A stretch of 64,000 nucleotides of DNA from Alteromonadaceae bacterium Bs31 (GCA_900177435.1 FXAI01000001.1:257982-321981); one strand, 5' to 3'; numbered from the stretch's first letter, positions 49,665-63,300 are shown. Made by a program: numbers and translations. Notes: generated from the sequence alone by a model not told the origin.

Positions 49665-51191
49665 TTAATTGCTCGTAACGGTACAGGAGGGCTCGTCAAT
49701 GTTGCCATTTGCATTGCCTTGCAGGCCGAAAGAAGCAGATTGCCCTGAGCCGAGCTGGGCATTCCAGCTTAGGTTACTGGCTGTGACCTGCTTGCCCGAT
49801 ACACCAACACTGGCATTCCAGCTACCCGTTAGGTCGGGCGCTTTGTTGAAGCTGAGCGTCAGTTGCCAGCCATTCACAGGCTGAGCACCCTCATTGGTAA
49901 TGGTGACATCCATTTGGTAGCCGGAACCCCATTGATTGAGCTGACTGACTTCACAACTTAATTCCCCACTTGGCGCCGATGTTGGCGTGGCAGTAGGTGT
50001 TGCAGTAGGTGTTGCAGTGGGTGTTGCAGTGGGTGTTGCAGTGGGTGTTGCAGTAGGCGTAGCAGTAGGCGTAGCAGTGGGCGTTGCAGTGGGCGTTGCA
50101 GTAGGCGTTGCAGTAGGCGTTGCAGTAGGCGTTGCAGTGGGCGTTGCGGTAGGAACTGGCGTTGGAGTGCTACCTCCCACTACACCAAAGGGCGCAGGTT
50201 GCCCGTTGCAGGTGTTGTAAGCAATACAACTCTGGCTGTTTTCCCAGCCCCAGCCATTGGAAGAATTGTTACACAAAGGGTAAAGGGTGCCATACCAGTT
50301 GCACTGTTCGCCAGTAGGGGCCTGAGTTGGCGTGGCAGTGGGTGTTGGTGTTGGCGCCTGAGTGGGCTCCGCAGTGGGTTCCACTGTGGGGGTTGGTGTT
50401 GGATTGCTTGTGTTGTCCTCCGGTGGAGTGCCCGTGTAACCTTCTTGCCCCTCATGGGTCATGGTTAATACCAGGTAGCCATTGCGCGTAAGCGCGTTTT
50501 GGGGAACAAAGTCGGCGCTGTTTTCGGCGAAGGTCCAATTCGCTTTACCCCAACGGCTGGAGTTTAAGGAGTTGAAGTCATCGCGCCAGGAAAGCTCAAA
50601 GTCGTTGCCGTTCCAGCGGTGGTATTCCATCCAATTCACGTACATGTGCAGCGGAAGTATGGCGTCGTTAAAGGGGCCAACCCAGCTCGGAATGTTGGCC
50701 GGCCAAAAGTTAAAGCGCGCTTGTGCTGGGTTTTTTACGTCGCTTGCCTGTCCGCCGTTGGTTTCACGAATTAATTGACCGTCAACCAACCATCTAATCT
50801 GCCCGGGTTTCCATTCAATGGTAAAGGTGTGGTAACCCTCGCCAAATGAATAGCTGGCGGTGTGTTCCTGCTCGGAGGTTATTCTATTGCCAAGCCCGGT
50901 GATAATGTTGCTTTGCCAGGTGTAGCTTTCGTCCTTGCCAAATACTTCAATGTCCACTTCTTCCCAAGACACGCCGGCCAGTTCCGAACCATCCTTCCAC
51001 AGAAAAAAGTTTGATAATACCCCGCTGCCTTTGGCTGCATGCATACGGATTACGTACTTACCATAAAGCTCGGAATCCAGTGTAAAAATTTCAGCGCTTT
51101 TATAAGGCTTAGCCGCCGCGGATAGCGAAAACGCCATTAGCAATATTGCGCAGGATGTGGCGTATGCCATAAATCGTTTGAATGTACTCAC
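49665..51191 (-). CDS. Circularly permuted GH16 beta-1,3-1,4-glucanase with CBM10 and CBM2
   Basis: A 508-residue secreted enzyme from a GTG at 51191 (GGAG upstream), with signal peptide about 1-27. The GH16 domain runs about 28-257, with catalytic motif EVDIE (E78, D80, E82). The segment usually N-terminal in lichenases ([19 protein letters not shown]-like) is instead at the end (about 198-257), as in the naturally permuted Fibrobacter succinogenes lichenase, which it closely resembles. Then follow a Pro/Thr linker, a CBM10 ([13 protein letters not shown], about 293-328), an Ala-Thr-Pro repeat and a cellulose-binding CBM2. It should hydrolyse mixed-linkage glucan at plant walls. Confidence 0.9.
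   Translation of the reverse strand: MSTFKRFMAYATSCAILLMAFSLSAAAKPYKSAEIFTLDSELYGKYVIRMHAAKGSGVLSNFFLWKDGSELAGVSWEEVDIEVFGKDESYTWQSNIITGLGNRITSEQEHTASYSFGEGYHTFTIEWKPGQIRWLVDGQLIRETNGGQASDVKNPAQARFNFWPANIPSWVGPFNDAILPLHMYVNWMEYHRWNGNDFELSWRDDFNSLNSSRWGKANWTFAENSADFVPQNALTRNGYLVLTMTHEGQEGYTGTPPEDNTSNPTPTPTVEPTAEPTQAPTPTPTATPTQAPTGEQCNWYGTLYPLCNNSSNGWGWENSQSCIAYNTCNGQPAPFGVVGGSTPTPVPTATPTATPTATPTATPTATPTATPTATPTATPTATPTATPTATPTATPTATPTATPTSAPSGELSCEVSQLNQWGSGYQMDVTITNEGAQPVNGWQLTLSFNKAPDLTGSWNASVGVSGKQVTASNLSWNAQLGSGQSASFGLQGNANGNIDEPSCTVTSN
49985..50160 (-). repeat. Ala-Thr-Pro-Thr linker repeat
   Basis: About 14 copies of a 12-bp unit (GTNGGNGTTGCA on the + strand) encode the A-T-P-T linker between CBM10 and CBM2. 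Copies vary only at third positions, so the array can expand or shrink. Confidence 0.95.
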
Positions 51192-51541
51192 GTTGAGCTC
51201 CTTCGATAGGGATTAATTATTGTTATATAAGTGTGTAAACCTTGAGCTGGCATTGAGGGGGGAAATCAACGAATGCGCAGCAACGAGAAGGTTGCCAATC
51301 TTGCGGATTGGTCTTATGAGTGTATGCAGGCTGCTAGTGCTAACAAACCTTGCGGGCAGCAGTGTGAAGCACCCTTAATAAGGGCGTAAAGTCGCAAATT
51401 ATGCTTTTCGTAAATTGAGACACTTTTACAGCTGAATCGCGTGTCTTTGCGGAGAATAGCGCGCCAAAAGTGCGCCCATAAAGAAGAGAACACGTCAGCT
51501 GTTCCAGTTACAGTTTGTTAGCGGCTTCGTCTCGGAAGTTT
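51192..51541. other. Promoter region of the GH16 gene
   Basis: A 350-base gap between two reverse-strand genes. It holds the ribosome-binding site GGAG for the GTG start and otherwise no motif I can name. Confidence 0.5.
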
Positions 51542-52684
51542 TTAGGGTTCAAGCGTTTGGTGCTTTCGTCTGTAGTCGCTGGGGGTGGTTAATACAAACT
51601 TCTTAAAAAAGCGGTTGAATGTAGCTTTACTGTTAAAGCCTGATGCATGCGCAATGTCGTTAATATTCGCGTCATAATGCGCGGGGTTACGCAGCATTTG
51701 CTTGGCCTCATCAACCCGGTAGGCATTCACAAACTCGTGGAAATTTTGTTGAAATTTGCGATTGACAACCGTCGAGACTTCTCGAGGGTTAAGTGCAACG
51801 CTATCAGCAAATCGCTCCAGAGTTAATTGAGGGTTGAGGAATACCTTCTCAGCCTCCATCGCGTTTTGTATTCGCGCTATGTGAGCCGCATTCACCTCTA
51901 GAGATTCTACCTTTTGTTTTTCTGGCTTGGGTGAACTAGCCGCGTACTTAATCTGGTCGACAATAAGAAAAAGTACGAGCACTAAATTGAAATAGTTACC
52001 GGCAATTCCCATAAGGTCCGTTATTTTTTCGGGTAAATACAGGCCGAGAAAGTGGGTGAGGGCAACCCACAACCACATTAGAGCAAAACCGTATGCGAGA
52101 ATCGTCAGGCTGAGAGTGCTTATGGCACTGCCAGCAAGGGGCAGTTCATTCGCTTTCGCACGGCTGCGTAATAAATGAATGCAAACAATGCCATATATCA
52201 GTGGAACGAGTTTTTCAAGAGAAACATAGTGGAAGTAAAACACCTTGGCCTGGCCGTAAAGCCCAAAATTGAAGAGCAATTCTCGTTGGGTGGCAGTATC
52301 AAAGCGAAAACAAACTGTGTAGTAGTACACTGGCGCGAGTATGGCAGGTAAAAGGTGTAGCCATTGCAAGCGGCTAATACGGAAATCTTTACATGTAGTA
52401 GTACTTGTTTGCCAGTATAAGAGCGGCCCAACGGCAAAGCAGGTAAAACTTAGCAAAAGGAAAGCGTAAGGGAATGCGTCGAACACACGATAACGAATAG
52501 CCTCACCCCAATAGATGAGTGTATGCGCGCTTATCAGTGCATTGGTTAAAAAGAACAGCGCCAATAGGTACCGCAAGCGCCTTGCTAAATTGCCGAGGGC
52601 AAGGTAAAGGAAGCTGAGTAGCGCGCTTGCTCCTATAGTTAGCAGCAAAACCACATCATGCATATTGAAAAGTAGGGCTTTCAT
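51542..52684 (-). CDS. Membrane-anchored AraC-family regulator
   Basis: The 380-residue protein has about seven hydrophobic N-terminal segments (1-240) and a C-terminal AraC/XylS DNA-binding domain (about 275-376): LNPQLTLERFADSVALNPREVSTVVNR and NDIAHASGFNSKATFNRFFKKFVLTTPSDYRRK. Such 7TM-AraC proteins sense signals at the membrane. It lies just upstream of the GH16 gene in the same direction, 350 bases away, and may regulate it or the neighbouring PL1-GH5 gene. Its ligand is unknown. Confidence 0.88.
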   Translation of the reverse strand: MKALLFNMHDVVLLLTIGASALLSFLYLALGNLARRLRYLLALFFLTNALISAHTLIYWGEAIRYRVFDAFPYAFLLLSFTCFAVGPLLYWQTSTTTCKDFRISRLQWLHLLPAILAPVYYYTVCFRFDTATQRELLFNFGLYGQAKVFYFHYVSLEKLVPLIYGIVCIHLLRSRAKANELPLAGSAISTLSLTILAYGFALMWLWVALTHFLGLYLPEKITDLMGIAGNYFNLVLVLFLIVDQIKYAASSPKPEKQKVESLEVNAAHIARIQNAMEAEKVFLNPQLTLERFADSVALNPREVSTVVNRKFQQNFHEFVNAYRVDEAKQMLRNPAHYDANINDIAHASGFNSKATFNRFFKKFVLTTPSDYRRKHQTLEP

Positions 52685-54326
52685 AGGATTGCTTGCGAAT
52701 GTTTGAAGCGGATGTTCATATAAATAAGCGCTTGAACTAATGAGCTTGTTACATTAAGCCTGGTACAGGGGGCACTGGTGGGTGCCAACTATATCTTTTA
52801 TCTTCATAGTATGCCAAAGCTTCGGTAGGCGCCTATTAAGTGCGCCATAATTCTTCTTTCCCGTATGTTGCTTCAGGGTGAACTTTAAGTTTGATTGGTC
52901 CGCTCTAAATAAGTAGCCTCACTTATCGCCCTGCTGCCCTGGTTGAGATAGTCGCTGAAGAGAGTATTCGAATAGAGAGCGCAACACCCAGAAAGGCCAA
53001 AGTTAAGCGGGGGTTGTCAATAGTATTCGCTAATTTGGCGGCTCTGCTTTATTCGTTGTCGGCTTAATCATGGCCTTAGTGAGCTTAAAAAAGGTTAGCT
53101 AAAAAAATTTTGTGAAGCAGTCCACAGTAGGACGATTCAGCTACTGTTTATCCCGCAGTAAATAGCTCAGAGACGCATCCGCTATAGGATGGTCCGGTGG
53201 CCCGGATCATCGCTCCTCCTTATCACCACTTAGATTTTGGGGATAAGCTTCATAAGCCCTCCGAGCGCATAGACATAATCAAGAGGTGTTCATGAGGTGG
53301 CAGGTAATATTGGATTCATGCTTTTCAGTAGTGCGCTCAATGCCATTTGTAAGAGAAGGGCTTCAAGCAAGCACTCGTATAAAGCGGAAATCACAGAAAC
53401 GTAGCTACCAAGCAAGCGCAGGCTTGTTCTTTTAAGCGTGGGCCTATGAAATTATTAAGCGGCGGATTTAACTCTCCATTAGTTGGGGGAGATCTGTTCG
53501 GCGCTTTACTTCAGCGTGATTCCCTGTTAGCGCCCTGCGGTAACACTAATGCGCAAAAAATAATATGAGTTGATGCCTGAGTTGTGGGCTGCCACTAGTT
53601 TTAATGTAAATCTAATGCTTTATTCACCCTTTCGGGCCGCCTTGGTGATAATTATCTAACTATGCGGCACAAGAAAACGTGAACCGTTCTAGGGGAGGAA
53701 TAAAACCTGGTCATTAGCATGTCCTCTCTGTTGTATTGCATAAAAATTGCCATTGTTGATTGTCATAGCAACAAAAAAGGGGCAAAAAAGGTACAAAAGT
53801 ATTAAAAATATAAGTAGCTTTAATTCGAACTTACTATTTCATTGTTTTTCAAAGCTGCTACAATATTTTTTAAATTTATGAGAGCCGATAAAAATATTTT
53901 AAATTTTGATGTAAGCCATGTCGCTGGCTGTTAGTGAGATGGCTCTAGTGTGCAAAGCGCAAGGCTATATGCTCTCTCAATCTATTTGTACCAATAAAAG
54001 ATGTATGGATTTCTGAGCTAATAGGGATGTTTTACCTTCCTCGAATTGTAAAAAAATGTAAAGAATACGAGCGTGCACCTGGTTGTGGGCTCTTGATTTT
54101 TGTGAGGTAAGAATGTGCAGTTTTTTTATATCTGCAGAAAATAGTAGCCAAGATTTTTTCGCCTGTGTTTAGTCGGGCGGCATTCTTCAAATAGGGCTTG
54201 TGAGCAAACGCTCTCTGTGACATGGATATGTTTTCTCTTTCTATCACTCCAAGCTAATTTAACTAATGCTGAGCCATTGCCGCTCGGTGTTTTTTTGTCT
54301 GTTTTTCTAAGTAAAAGGTATAGCTA
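52685..54326. other. Long gene-poor A+T-rich region before the giant gene
   Basis: About 1.64 kb. No reading frame with recognisable similarity is found on either strand. Inverted repeats that could shape a leader RNA are GAGAGC (53880-53885) with GCTCTC (53971-53976), and AGCCAT (53914-53919) with ATGGCT (53939-53944). GGTCCGG/CCGGATC near 53190-53210 forms a weak hairpin. The 3' part is likely the long 5' leader of the gene at 54327. Confidence 0.5.
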
Positions 54327-57300
54327 ATGTTTAGTGCTTTATTATCGAGAGTCCGCAAGATTGCATCTCTTACTGCACCACGATTTTTGATGCTTGTGGT
54401 GTGTGGTGCTTCCTATGCGACTGGTACGAACGCTGAAGAAAAAGTAACTGATAACCTGGTCCTGGACTACGGTTTTGGCGTACCTGCAGCCACTGTAAGT
54501 GAAAAAATTGGTCAATTTAATGGGGCAGACCTGGCCGTTCCTCTGGACGGAGTAAGCTGGCTGTCTTGTGGTGGGATAGAAATAAAGGAACCTGCATTTC
54601 TCCCCACGCAAAGCGATGATCTCGCTCTTTCAAATGCGCTGAAGACTTCAGGCGAGCTGACAATAGACACTTGGATTAAACCATCAAGCTTTCAGCAGAA
54701 TGGGCCAGCACGTATAATTACGCTGTCGCTTGACCCCTACGAGCGGAATTTTACATTGGGTCAAGAAAAAGATGCGTTTGTAGTCAGGTTGCGTACAAGC
54801 GAATCCGACCTGAACGGCCTGGAAGCCAGCACTATCACCCCTGCCATGGCGGCAAGCAATTTGCCTATTCATGTTGCATATACGTATGACTTGAGCGGCC
54901 TTGCGAAAATCTACGTGAATGGTAATTTACTTGTAGAACAGGCACTGGGTGGAAACTTAAGTAATTGGGATGTAACGAATGTTGAATTTGGTTTAGGGAA
55001 TGAAGTCACTTTAGATCGCCCTTGGTTGGGAAGCATTTATTCGGTTTCAGTTTATAACCGGGCATTACCTCAAAATGAAATTGTACAGAACTTTAACGCG
55101 GGCTTTGATACTACCTGCCCCATAGCCCCAGTAGTGGTTGCCTCGGTTAGTGAGCCAGCAGGGTTACTGCCATTTATCGCGAGTTTTTCCGCAGCAGGTT
55201 CCCATGATATCGACGGAACGATAGAGAACTATTTGTGGGATTTCGGTGATGGTCATACCGCTGAGGGTGCGAATGTCAGCCATACGTATTCGACTGAGGG
55301 TGACTATCAGGTAAAGCTAAGCGTCACAGATAACAGTGGTCTAACGGCATCTAAAGAGCTGAAAGTAAGTGCAGTCATTCCCGGTGTAATTGACCGTTCT
55401 AGCGACTCAAATCTTAGAGCGTATTACCTTTTTGATGAAAAGGGCGGCGATTTTGTCTATGACCTTAGTGGTAACACAGTTCCATTGGACTTGAAGATAG
55501 CTGATATTGATCGAGTAGAGCGCTTGGAATGCGGTGGTCTGCGAGTTTTAGACGATACCATCATAAAAAGTTTAGAGCCTGCGCTCGATTTTACACAGAA
55601 AATAAAAAGTGCCAATCGCTTAACAATAGAAGCTTGGGTAGAAGCTGAGAACTCGGTACAGGGCGCTCTTAGCCCTGCGCGCATTGCTACTTTGTCTGCT
55701 GATCAGTCCAATAGAAACTTCACGTTTGGGCAGGCCGTCGATGAATGGAAGCTGCGCTTAAGAACCACAGATAATGGCTTAAACGGAAGTATTATTGAAA
55801 CCGACACCACGGGTATTAGTGTCTCAAGCGAATTGCAGCATGTTGTGTACACCCATGACGACAATGGTGAGTCGCGGATTTATGTGGATGGGAAGCTCGC
55901 TGAGGACGAGAATGTGTCGGGAAGTTTTGCTAACTGGAGCGAAAGTTATTATTTTGCATTAGCAAACGAGCTTGTTCAGGAGCGTTCTTTTATTGGTGAT
56001 TACCACCTTATTGCCGTCTATGACCGCGTTCTTTCATCAGGAGAAATTCTCGAGCGATATATCGCCGGTAGTCCTCACGCTGCGTGTAATTCAGGATTTA
56101 ATAACCCGCCAATAATTACGTCTCTCCCTGTAACTACTGCATATGAAGGAGACGAAAACGCCTACCATTATCTTGTCGAAGCAGAAGATGAAGATATCGC
56201 CTTTGGTGATGTATTAAGTTACAGCTTGGATAAGTTTCCCGCGACAGCCAGCATCGATGAAAGTACTGGCCTCATTAATTGGATGCCCGGTGCAGAGTAT
56301 GTTGCTAGTGTGCCTGAGTTTAATGAGCAATGTTATATCGTGCCTGCTGGATCTGTCGGCGTGCTGCAAGAAGAGATAGTGGGTTCAGAGCCCACCTACA
56401 TCGCCCCTCTTTTTCAGGACGTAAAAACAGCGCTTGAGCTGGCTGGTGACTATACTGCGCCTGAGGTTTATCAATGGAATGAGCGGAATAATTGTTTGGG
56501 TTGTCATGTGCAAACCCAAAGTCTGGTTGGCTTAGAAACATCCATGGACAAGGCCGAAATTGATGAAAGCATGACTGAATATTTGCTTCAGGAATTTCTT
56601 AACAGCCAACAGTCAGATGGTTCAATTCGGAAATCTCATCCACAGTATTCAAAAACCCAAACGTCGCTAGCGCTTTGGGCCTTAGAACATCACCCCGATC
56701 GTGCTCGCACGGCAAGTACGCGAGCAGAAGCTCTGAGGTTTTTTCAAGCAACCCAGCAGGGTAGTGCGGCTAACCTCTATTGGACAAGAGATCACGATAC
56801 AGCGTGGTTGCGAATTCCACAGGCAATTAATGCATTGGTGGCTCAAGGCCTTAGTGGATTTTTATCGGATGTAAATGGCGGCGAAATTGAATTTAACGCA
56901 GCCCAATTGGAAATGGCTGAACTTTACCTCTCGGAAGTAGACGCAATTGTTAGCAATATTATCGCGGGTAACGAAAACAACAACCTGGATTTTGCCTTTA
57001 AATTAATTGGCCTGGCTGAGCTTGCAGACTTTGTTCAAGATGAGTCATTAAAGGCTCAGGTTTTTGCAAAAATTCAACAAAGTGATGCGCGCCTGCGCGA
57101 AGAGCAAAATGAAGATGGCGGATGGCACCTGGCTTTTAGTGCTGCAACATCCGACCCTCTTGTTACAGCATGGGTAGGTTTGGCGCTGGATTACGGCAAC
57201 CCAGTAATAACCGACCCGGTTGTTATTAATGCAATTAAATATCTCTTGAGTACCCAGCAAGCGAACGGTGTATGGAGAACAAGTACCGGCTGGTTCACAA

Positions 57301-60300
57301 CCAATTATGGAACCACGAGCCTTGTAATGGCTTACCTTCCTGTGGCCTTAGACCATTTGGGAAATCCGGATTTAAGAGTGGGCGACTTCGGTTTAACTGC
57401 GAGTGAAGATGGCTCGCTGCAATTGTCTGTTGAAATTTCCAATCGTGGTATTACAGACGTAAACACCACCACCACTCTGGAGATATTTTCTGGTTTAGAT
57501 AGCACCGGTGAGCTACTTGGGCGTGTAACCGTCCCAGAAATTCCCAGCGCAATTAGTTCCACGGTATCCATTCCTCTTGCGAGCGACCAAGTACTGTCAC
57601 ACAGTGTTTATGCTCAAATCGTCGACGCCAATCATTTGGAAGAGTGTGAGATATTGAACAATTCGAACGTGGCGGCTGTATTTAAAGCAAGGGTTACGGA
57701 CAGAGCTGGGTTATTCGATACGCAAATATTCGCGGTAAACGTTGCAGACGTAAATGAAGCACCTGAATTTCAAGGTGATTCGGCGCTTGAGCTAGAAGGT
57801 GCACAGGTGCTTCGCTCTATCGTCGAAGCAGACGATGTCGATAGAGGAGATGCGCTCGCTTTCAGTTTACTTGGAGCACCTGAAGGCTTGTATATCGATG
57901 AGCGTACCGGGCAATTCACCTCAGACCCGGCAATTCTCCAGCCCGGCGACTATGTGTTCACTATTACCGTTACAGATTTGCGTGGTGCAAGTGCAGAGCG
58001 TGAAATTACCTTGAGCGTAAATGAAAACCTGCCTCCGCTGATTACGACGGCTCCCGTTCAGCAAGGTATTGAAGGTTTAGGCTACGCCTACGATGTGGAC
58101 GCTACCGATCCAAATAATGATGAATTAGGTTATGCCCTTGATCGAGTATATGAGCCTTCTGTTCTTATTGGGAATTCTACGGGTGTGATATCCGATGATA
58201 AAAAACTATTTGTAGAGTCCCTACGCAACAATAATATTTTTTGTGAAAAGCCTGCAGCAGAGCTGTCTCCTTTTAATCCAGTAGAAAAATGGCATTGGGA
58301 TGCGAGTGGTGCTGTGGTACCAAACTCTAACCAGGTTATGCATGCTCCAATAGCGGTGCCTTTATTTGATACAGATGGCAGTGGCGTAATCGATTCTAAC
58401 GATGAAATTGCAATAGTATTCGCTACCTTTACGGGTGGTAGTTATAACACTTCGGGAATATTGAGAGCTGTATCCGCTGATACCGGCGAAACAATATGGA
58501 GTAATACCGATGTGCCTGTACGAGCGGCATCTGCAATCGCTGCAGCAGACATTGATGGTGATGGGTTTGTAGAAATAATTGTCGGGCCGAGCGGACGACT
58601 CACTGGGGGGGTATATGCCTTTGAGCATGATGGTACTTTCAAGTGGAAGTCCGACTCTCAGATTGCAATGCAATGGGGTGGCGTATCAATCGCGGACCTG
58701 GAGGGAGATGGGGTAGTTGATATTGTTGCAGGCAACCATGTGATTAACCCTGATGGGACTACAAAATGGTCGGTTTCCGGTAATAGCGGAGCAAATGGGG
58801 TTGGTCCACTTTCGATAGTTGCTGACCTTGACTTGGATGGGATTCAAGAAGTGATTGCTGGTGCCACTGCATACACAAGTGCCGGGGAAGTTCTATTCGC
58901 TATGGGGGAAGGATTTCCTGCCGTTGGAAATTTTGATTCCGATGATTATCCAGAAATAGTACGTGTTTATTCTGGGTACGTATATCTCCATGATAATGAT
59001 GGAACCCAGTTGTGGTCTTCGATTATTCCAGGTGGTGGAAAAGGTGGAGCACCTACAATTGCGGATATGAACGGGGATGGTAAGCTAAATATAGGTGTAG
59101 CGGGAGCGTCCTTCTACGCTGTATATAATGCAGATGGTTCGATTTTATGGCAGGTTCCAACCTTCGACTCTTCTTCAAACGTTACAGGTTCTTCGGTTTT
59201 CGATTTTGATGGAAATGGCGCAGTGGAAGTTGTATATGGAGATCAGACTAACCTCAGAATATACAATGGCTCTAACGGAAATGTCATTTACGAAATTCCA
59301 AACCCATCCGGTACTACATATGAGTATCCTGTAATTGCGGATATTGATAGAGATGGTCATGCAGAAATTGTTGCCATTGCAAATAATTATGCGTATTCCG
59401 GTGTTCGTGGTATCCGAGTCTTTGAATCAGCGAACGATGATTGGGCGCCAACCCGATCCATATGGAACCAGCACGCCTATCACATCACCAATATTAACGA
59501 TGATGGAACTGTTCCGCAGTTCGAACAACCAAGCTGGTTGACGCACAATACTTATCGATTAAATACCTTTGCGGATAGGTCCGCGTTGTCACAGCCAGAC
59601 CTCGCGCTGTTCGAGCTGAAATACAACGATAGCGAAAATACACTTACTGCAATTCTTAAAAACCGTGGCAGTGCGCCAGTAAATGACACCGTAACGGTAA
59701 GCTTCTATACAAATGGCGACCGAGTAGATGACACCCCGCTTGGAGAGCTAAGCGTTGAGACATTGGTTGGTTTCGATGAGATACAGCTTACACTTGCAAA
59801 CGTAACTCCCGAGCAATTGGCTTCGTACGTGTATGCCTCTATTGCTACCGATGCTGATGAGTGCGATACCAGTAACAACAATCAAGGTTCTACGGTTCTG
59901 CAGGTTGGAGCCTACGACCCCCTAGGCCTGTTTGATAGGCAGACATTCTTATACAGCACAATTAACCAGAACGAAGCCCCCGCTATTTCAAGCCCAGCTT
60001 CCAGCGGTGTTGCCAGTGCCTTGGAATACGCGTTTACAGCGCAAGTACAAGATCCGGATCTCGGCGATGCTCATCGCTTCAGCTTAAGAGATAACATCCC
60101 TCAAATATCAATAAACGCCTACTCGGGGCTCATTCAAGCGCAAGCAGGAACTTTAGCGCCCGACGTTTATAGCTTCACAATTGTGGTTGAAGACTCGCAG
60201 GGATTAAAGGATGAGCAAGTGCATACCTTAACGGTCGCCGTTCCCGATAATTTACCTCCGCAATTTGAGCCAAAAACCAATGAGACTATTCCTGCTTTGC

Positions 60301-63300
60301 AAGAGTGGTCATTCACTGCTTTGGCAACAGACCCGGACGGTGATGCCATTCAATACGGCTTGGCAACTAGACCAGCAGGTATGGAAATTGATGGTATTAC
60401 CGGTGAAGTATTCTGGACACCAAGTCGTGATCAAGTGGGCTTTAATGTTGTCGATATTGTCGCTCAGGATGAGCGGGGAGAAAGCGCTCACCTGAGATTT
60501 GGCCTCGAAGTAACGGATCCATACGCGGATAATAATCCACCTCAAATTATCAGCACGCCTACAGGGGCTGTTACTGTCGGCCAGCAATTCACTTACGCAA
60601 TAGAAGCCATCGTTGAGGATGGCGAAACACTCAGTTTCGCCTTGGAAGGCGCTGCGGGCGATATGGCAATAGACACAACAACGGGTGTATTCACTTGGTT
60701 GCCTGATGTGTCGATGGTTGGTCGCACCTACACCGTAACAATTGTGGTCGCAGATAGTCGAGGAGGCGAAACCAGGCAAACATTGGCGCTGCCGGTGAAT
60801 GAGAGTTTCAATAATCCGCCGCTCATTGTGAGTGAACCGGAGCAATCAGCAACGGTTGGCGTGCCTTACCAGTACAGCGTAGTCGCAACCGACAGTGATG
60901 GCGATACAGTCACAATTAGCCTTGGAGAGAAACCCAATGGCATGAACATCTCCCCTACCGGAGTAGTAAGCTGGACACCCGCACAAGAGCAAACAGCACA
61001 AGTCTTTAATGTGGACGTTATTGCTACCGATGCAAGGGGAGCAAGCAGTGTTCAAACCTTTGGCATTGCAGTGAATATGCCTGTAGAGCCGAATGAGATT
61101 CCCTACTTCACCAGTGTGCCAACGTCGCCTGCGATTATTGGAGAGCAGTATCAATATCAAGCCCTAGCAGAGGACCCGGATAACGACCCGCTTGTGTATT
61201 CACTAGTAAGCCCGCAAGCAGCAGGCATAGAGCTATCCAGCAACGGCCTGTTTGCTTGGACGCCGGTTGCCGGTGACCAGGGTGAGTACACCGTTGCCAT
61301 TAAAGTGTCCGACGGTAAATCCTCGGTCACTCAGTCCTACTCCTTAGCTGTGGAAGTTGCGCCGCAAGATACCGGAGCAGGAGTCAATAACTACCCAGAA
61401 ATTACCAGTCAGCCGCTTACCGAAATAGTCGCCGGTGGCGAGTACAGCTATCAGGTGGAAGCCTCAGACCCAGACGGCGATACGCTCAGCTATCTACTGT
61501 TAAGCAGCAGTGCAAGCAGCGCAAGCTTGTCCCCCGAAGGAATGCTTGTTTGGACCACCTCCGCTGCAGAAACGGGTCTACAGGATTTTCGTGTACAGGT
61601 TTCCGATGGCCAATTAAGCGTGGTGCAAACCTGGACCGTGAAAGTGTGGGATGAGTATCCACCGTTGCGCCTCTTCCTGGGCGTCACGCCAGCAACAGCC
61701 AGCGTCGGCGACGAAGTGACCTTATCGCTTGCCACCACAGGTGGTAGCAGCGAGAGCAGCCTAGCTTTGTATATTGATGGTTTGCCTATAGAGCTTGATG
61801 CATTTGGGCAGGCAAGCATTGTCGCCAGTGAGTACGGTTTACATGATGTTGTTGCCACCGCAAGCGCGGGAGAAGAATATCAGGAAGAAGCTGGCAGCTA
61901 TTTAGTACTTAACCCAAGTGATACAAGCGGGCCGATTGCAAGTATTGCAACACCGGAGCAGGCGGCCATTGTTACTGCACCAACCAGTATTGTTGGTACT
62001 GTGAAAGACGACAATCTGGTGTCCTATGAACTTTACGTTTCCCCTAAAGACCAGGCCAACTGGCAGCTAATGGCCTCTGGCAATAGCGAAGTGGAAAACG
62101 CTGAGCTGGGAGTGTTCGACCCCACCATGTTGTTAAACGGCACCTACGCCGTTGTGCTTCTTGCTACCGATGTGAATGGTCAAACAGCGCAAGATTCCAC
62201 AACAGTCATTGTGGATGGTGATATGAAGGTAGGGCACTATTCCATCACTTTCGAAGATGTGAGTGTTGATCTTGCGGGCATTCCGGTGCGGGTCACCCGT
62301 ACCTACGATACTCGCCGCAAGTCAGAGAAACTGGATTTCGGCTACGGCTGGAGTGTGGATTACCAAAATGTTCGCATCCAAGAATCTCGCACACTGGGTT
62401 TCAGTTGGCAGCTTAACTATTACCGCAACGGTTTCTTTGGCGACTACTGTGTAGAGCCCAATGGTAACCCCATCGTTACCATAACCTTGCCCGATGGCAG
62501 CATTGAGAAGTTTAAAACAGTAGCCTCCCCGGATTGCTCCTACCTGGTACCCACTATTGATGTGCAAGTGAGCTTCGAGCCGCTTGCGGGAACCTACTCC
62601 AGCCTGGAGCAAACGGACTACGGCTTACTGCGCCTGGCTAACGGCAATATTATCGATATGGGGGATATCGATACCCAACAGTATGGTGTAGACCCTGATG
62701 CCTACAAACTAACCACCAAAGACGGCATGGTGTACTACCTGGATCAAAGCTTTGGTATTCGCAGGGTAGAAGAGCCCGGTGGGCAATATGTTACCTACAG
62801 TGATAGCGGTATTGTTCATAGCCTGGGTTATGCCATCGATTTTGAACGCGATTCACAAAACCGCATTGTCGCTCTGGTACTGCCCGATGGCCGCCGTATT
62901 GATTACAGCTACACCCTCGAAGGTGACTTGGCGCAACTGGCCGACTTCTCTGGTGATGTGACAGAATTTGAATACCTGTCCCGTATTCCGCACTACCTCG
63001 ATGAAATTATCGATCCGAACGGCGTATCTGCCACACGCATGGAATACGACGATGATGGCCGCTTAACGGCTATTATCGATGCCGAAGGTAACCGCATCGA
63101 ATACGATCACAATATCGAAGGTCGTACATCCATCGTTGCAGACGCGCGTGGTAATCAAACCATCTACATCTACGACGATAACGGTCGCGTATTAAGCGAA
63201 ACCAACGAACTCGGTGAAACCACCACCCGAACCTATAACCACGTGGGTGATGTGCTAAGTGAAACTAACGACCTGGGTGAAACACGCAGTTGGACCTACG

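Noticed and set aside
49985-50160. Regular short repeats resembling a CRISPR array
   Set aside because: The 12-bp units are contiguous without spacers and encode the Ala-Thr-Pro-Thr linker of the GH16 protein.
53292-53435. 47-codon frame with AGAGGT upstream
   Set aside because: The composition is unlike a protein and there is no similarity; a chance frame is more likely.
53880-53980. Possible cyclic-di-GMP riboswitch in the leader of the giant gene
   Set aside because: A GCAAAGCGCAAGGC-like stretch is present, but the two conserved GEMM cores are not found in the right order.
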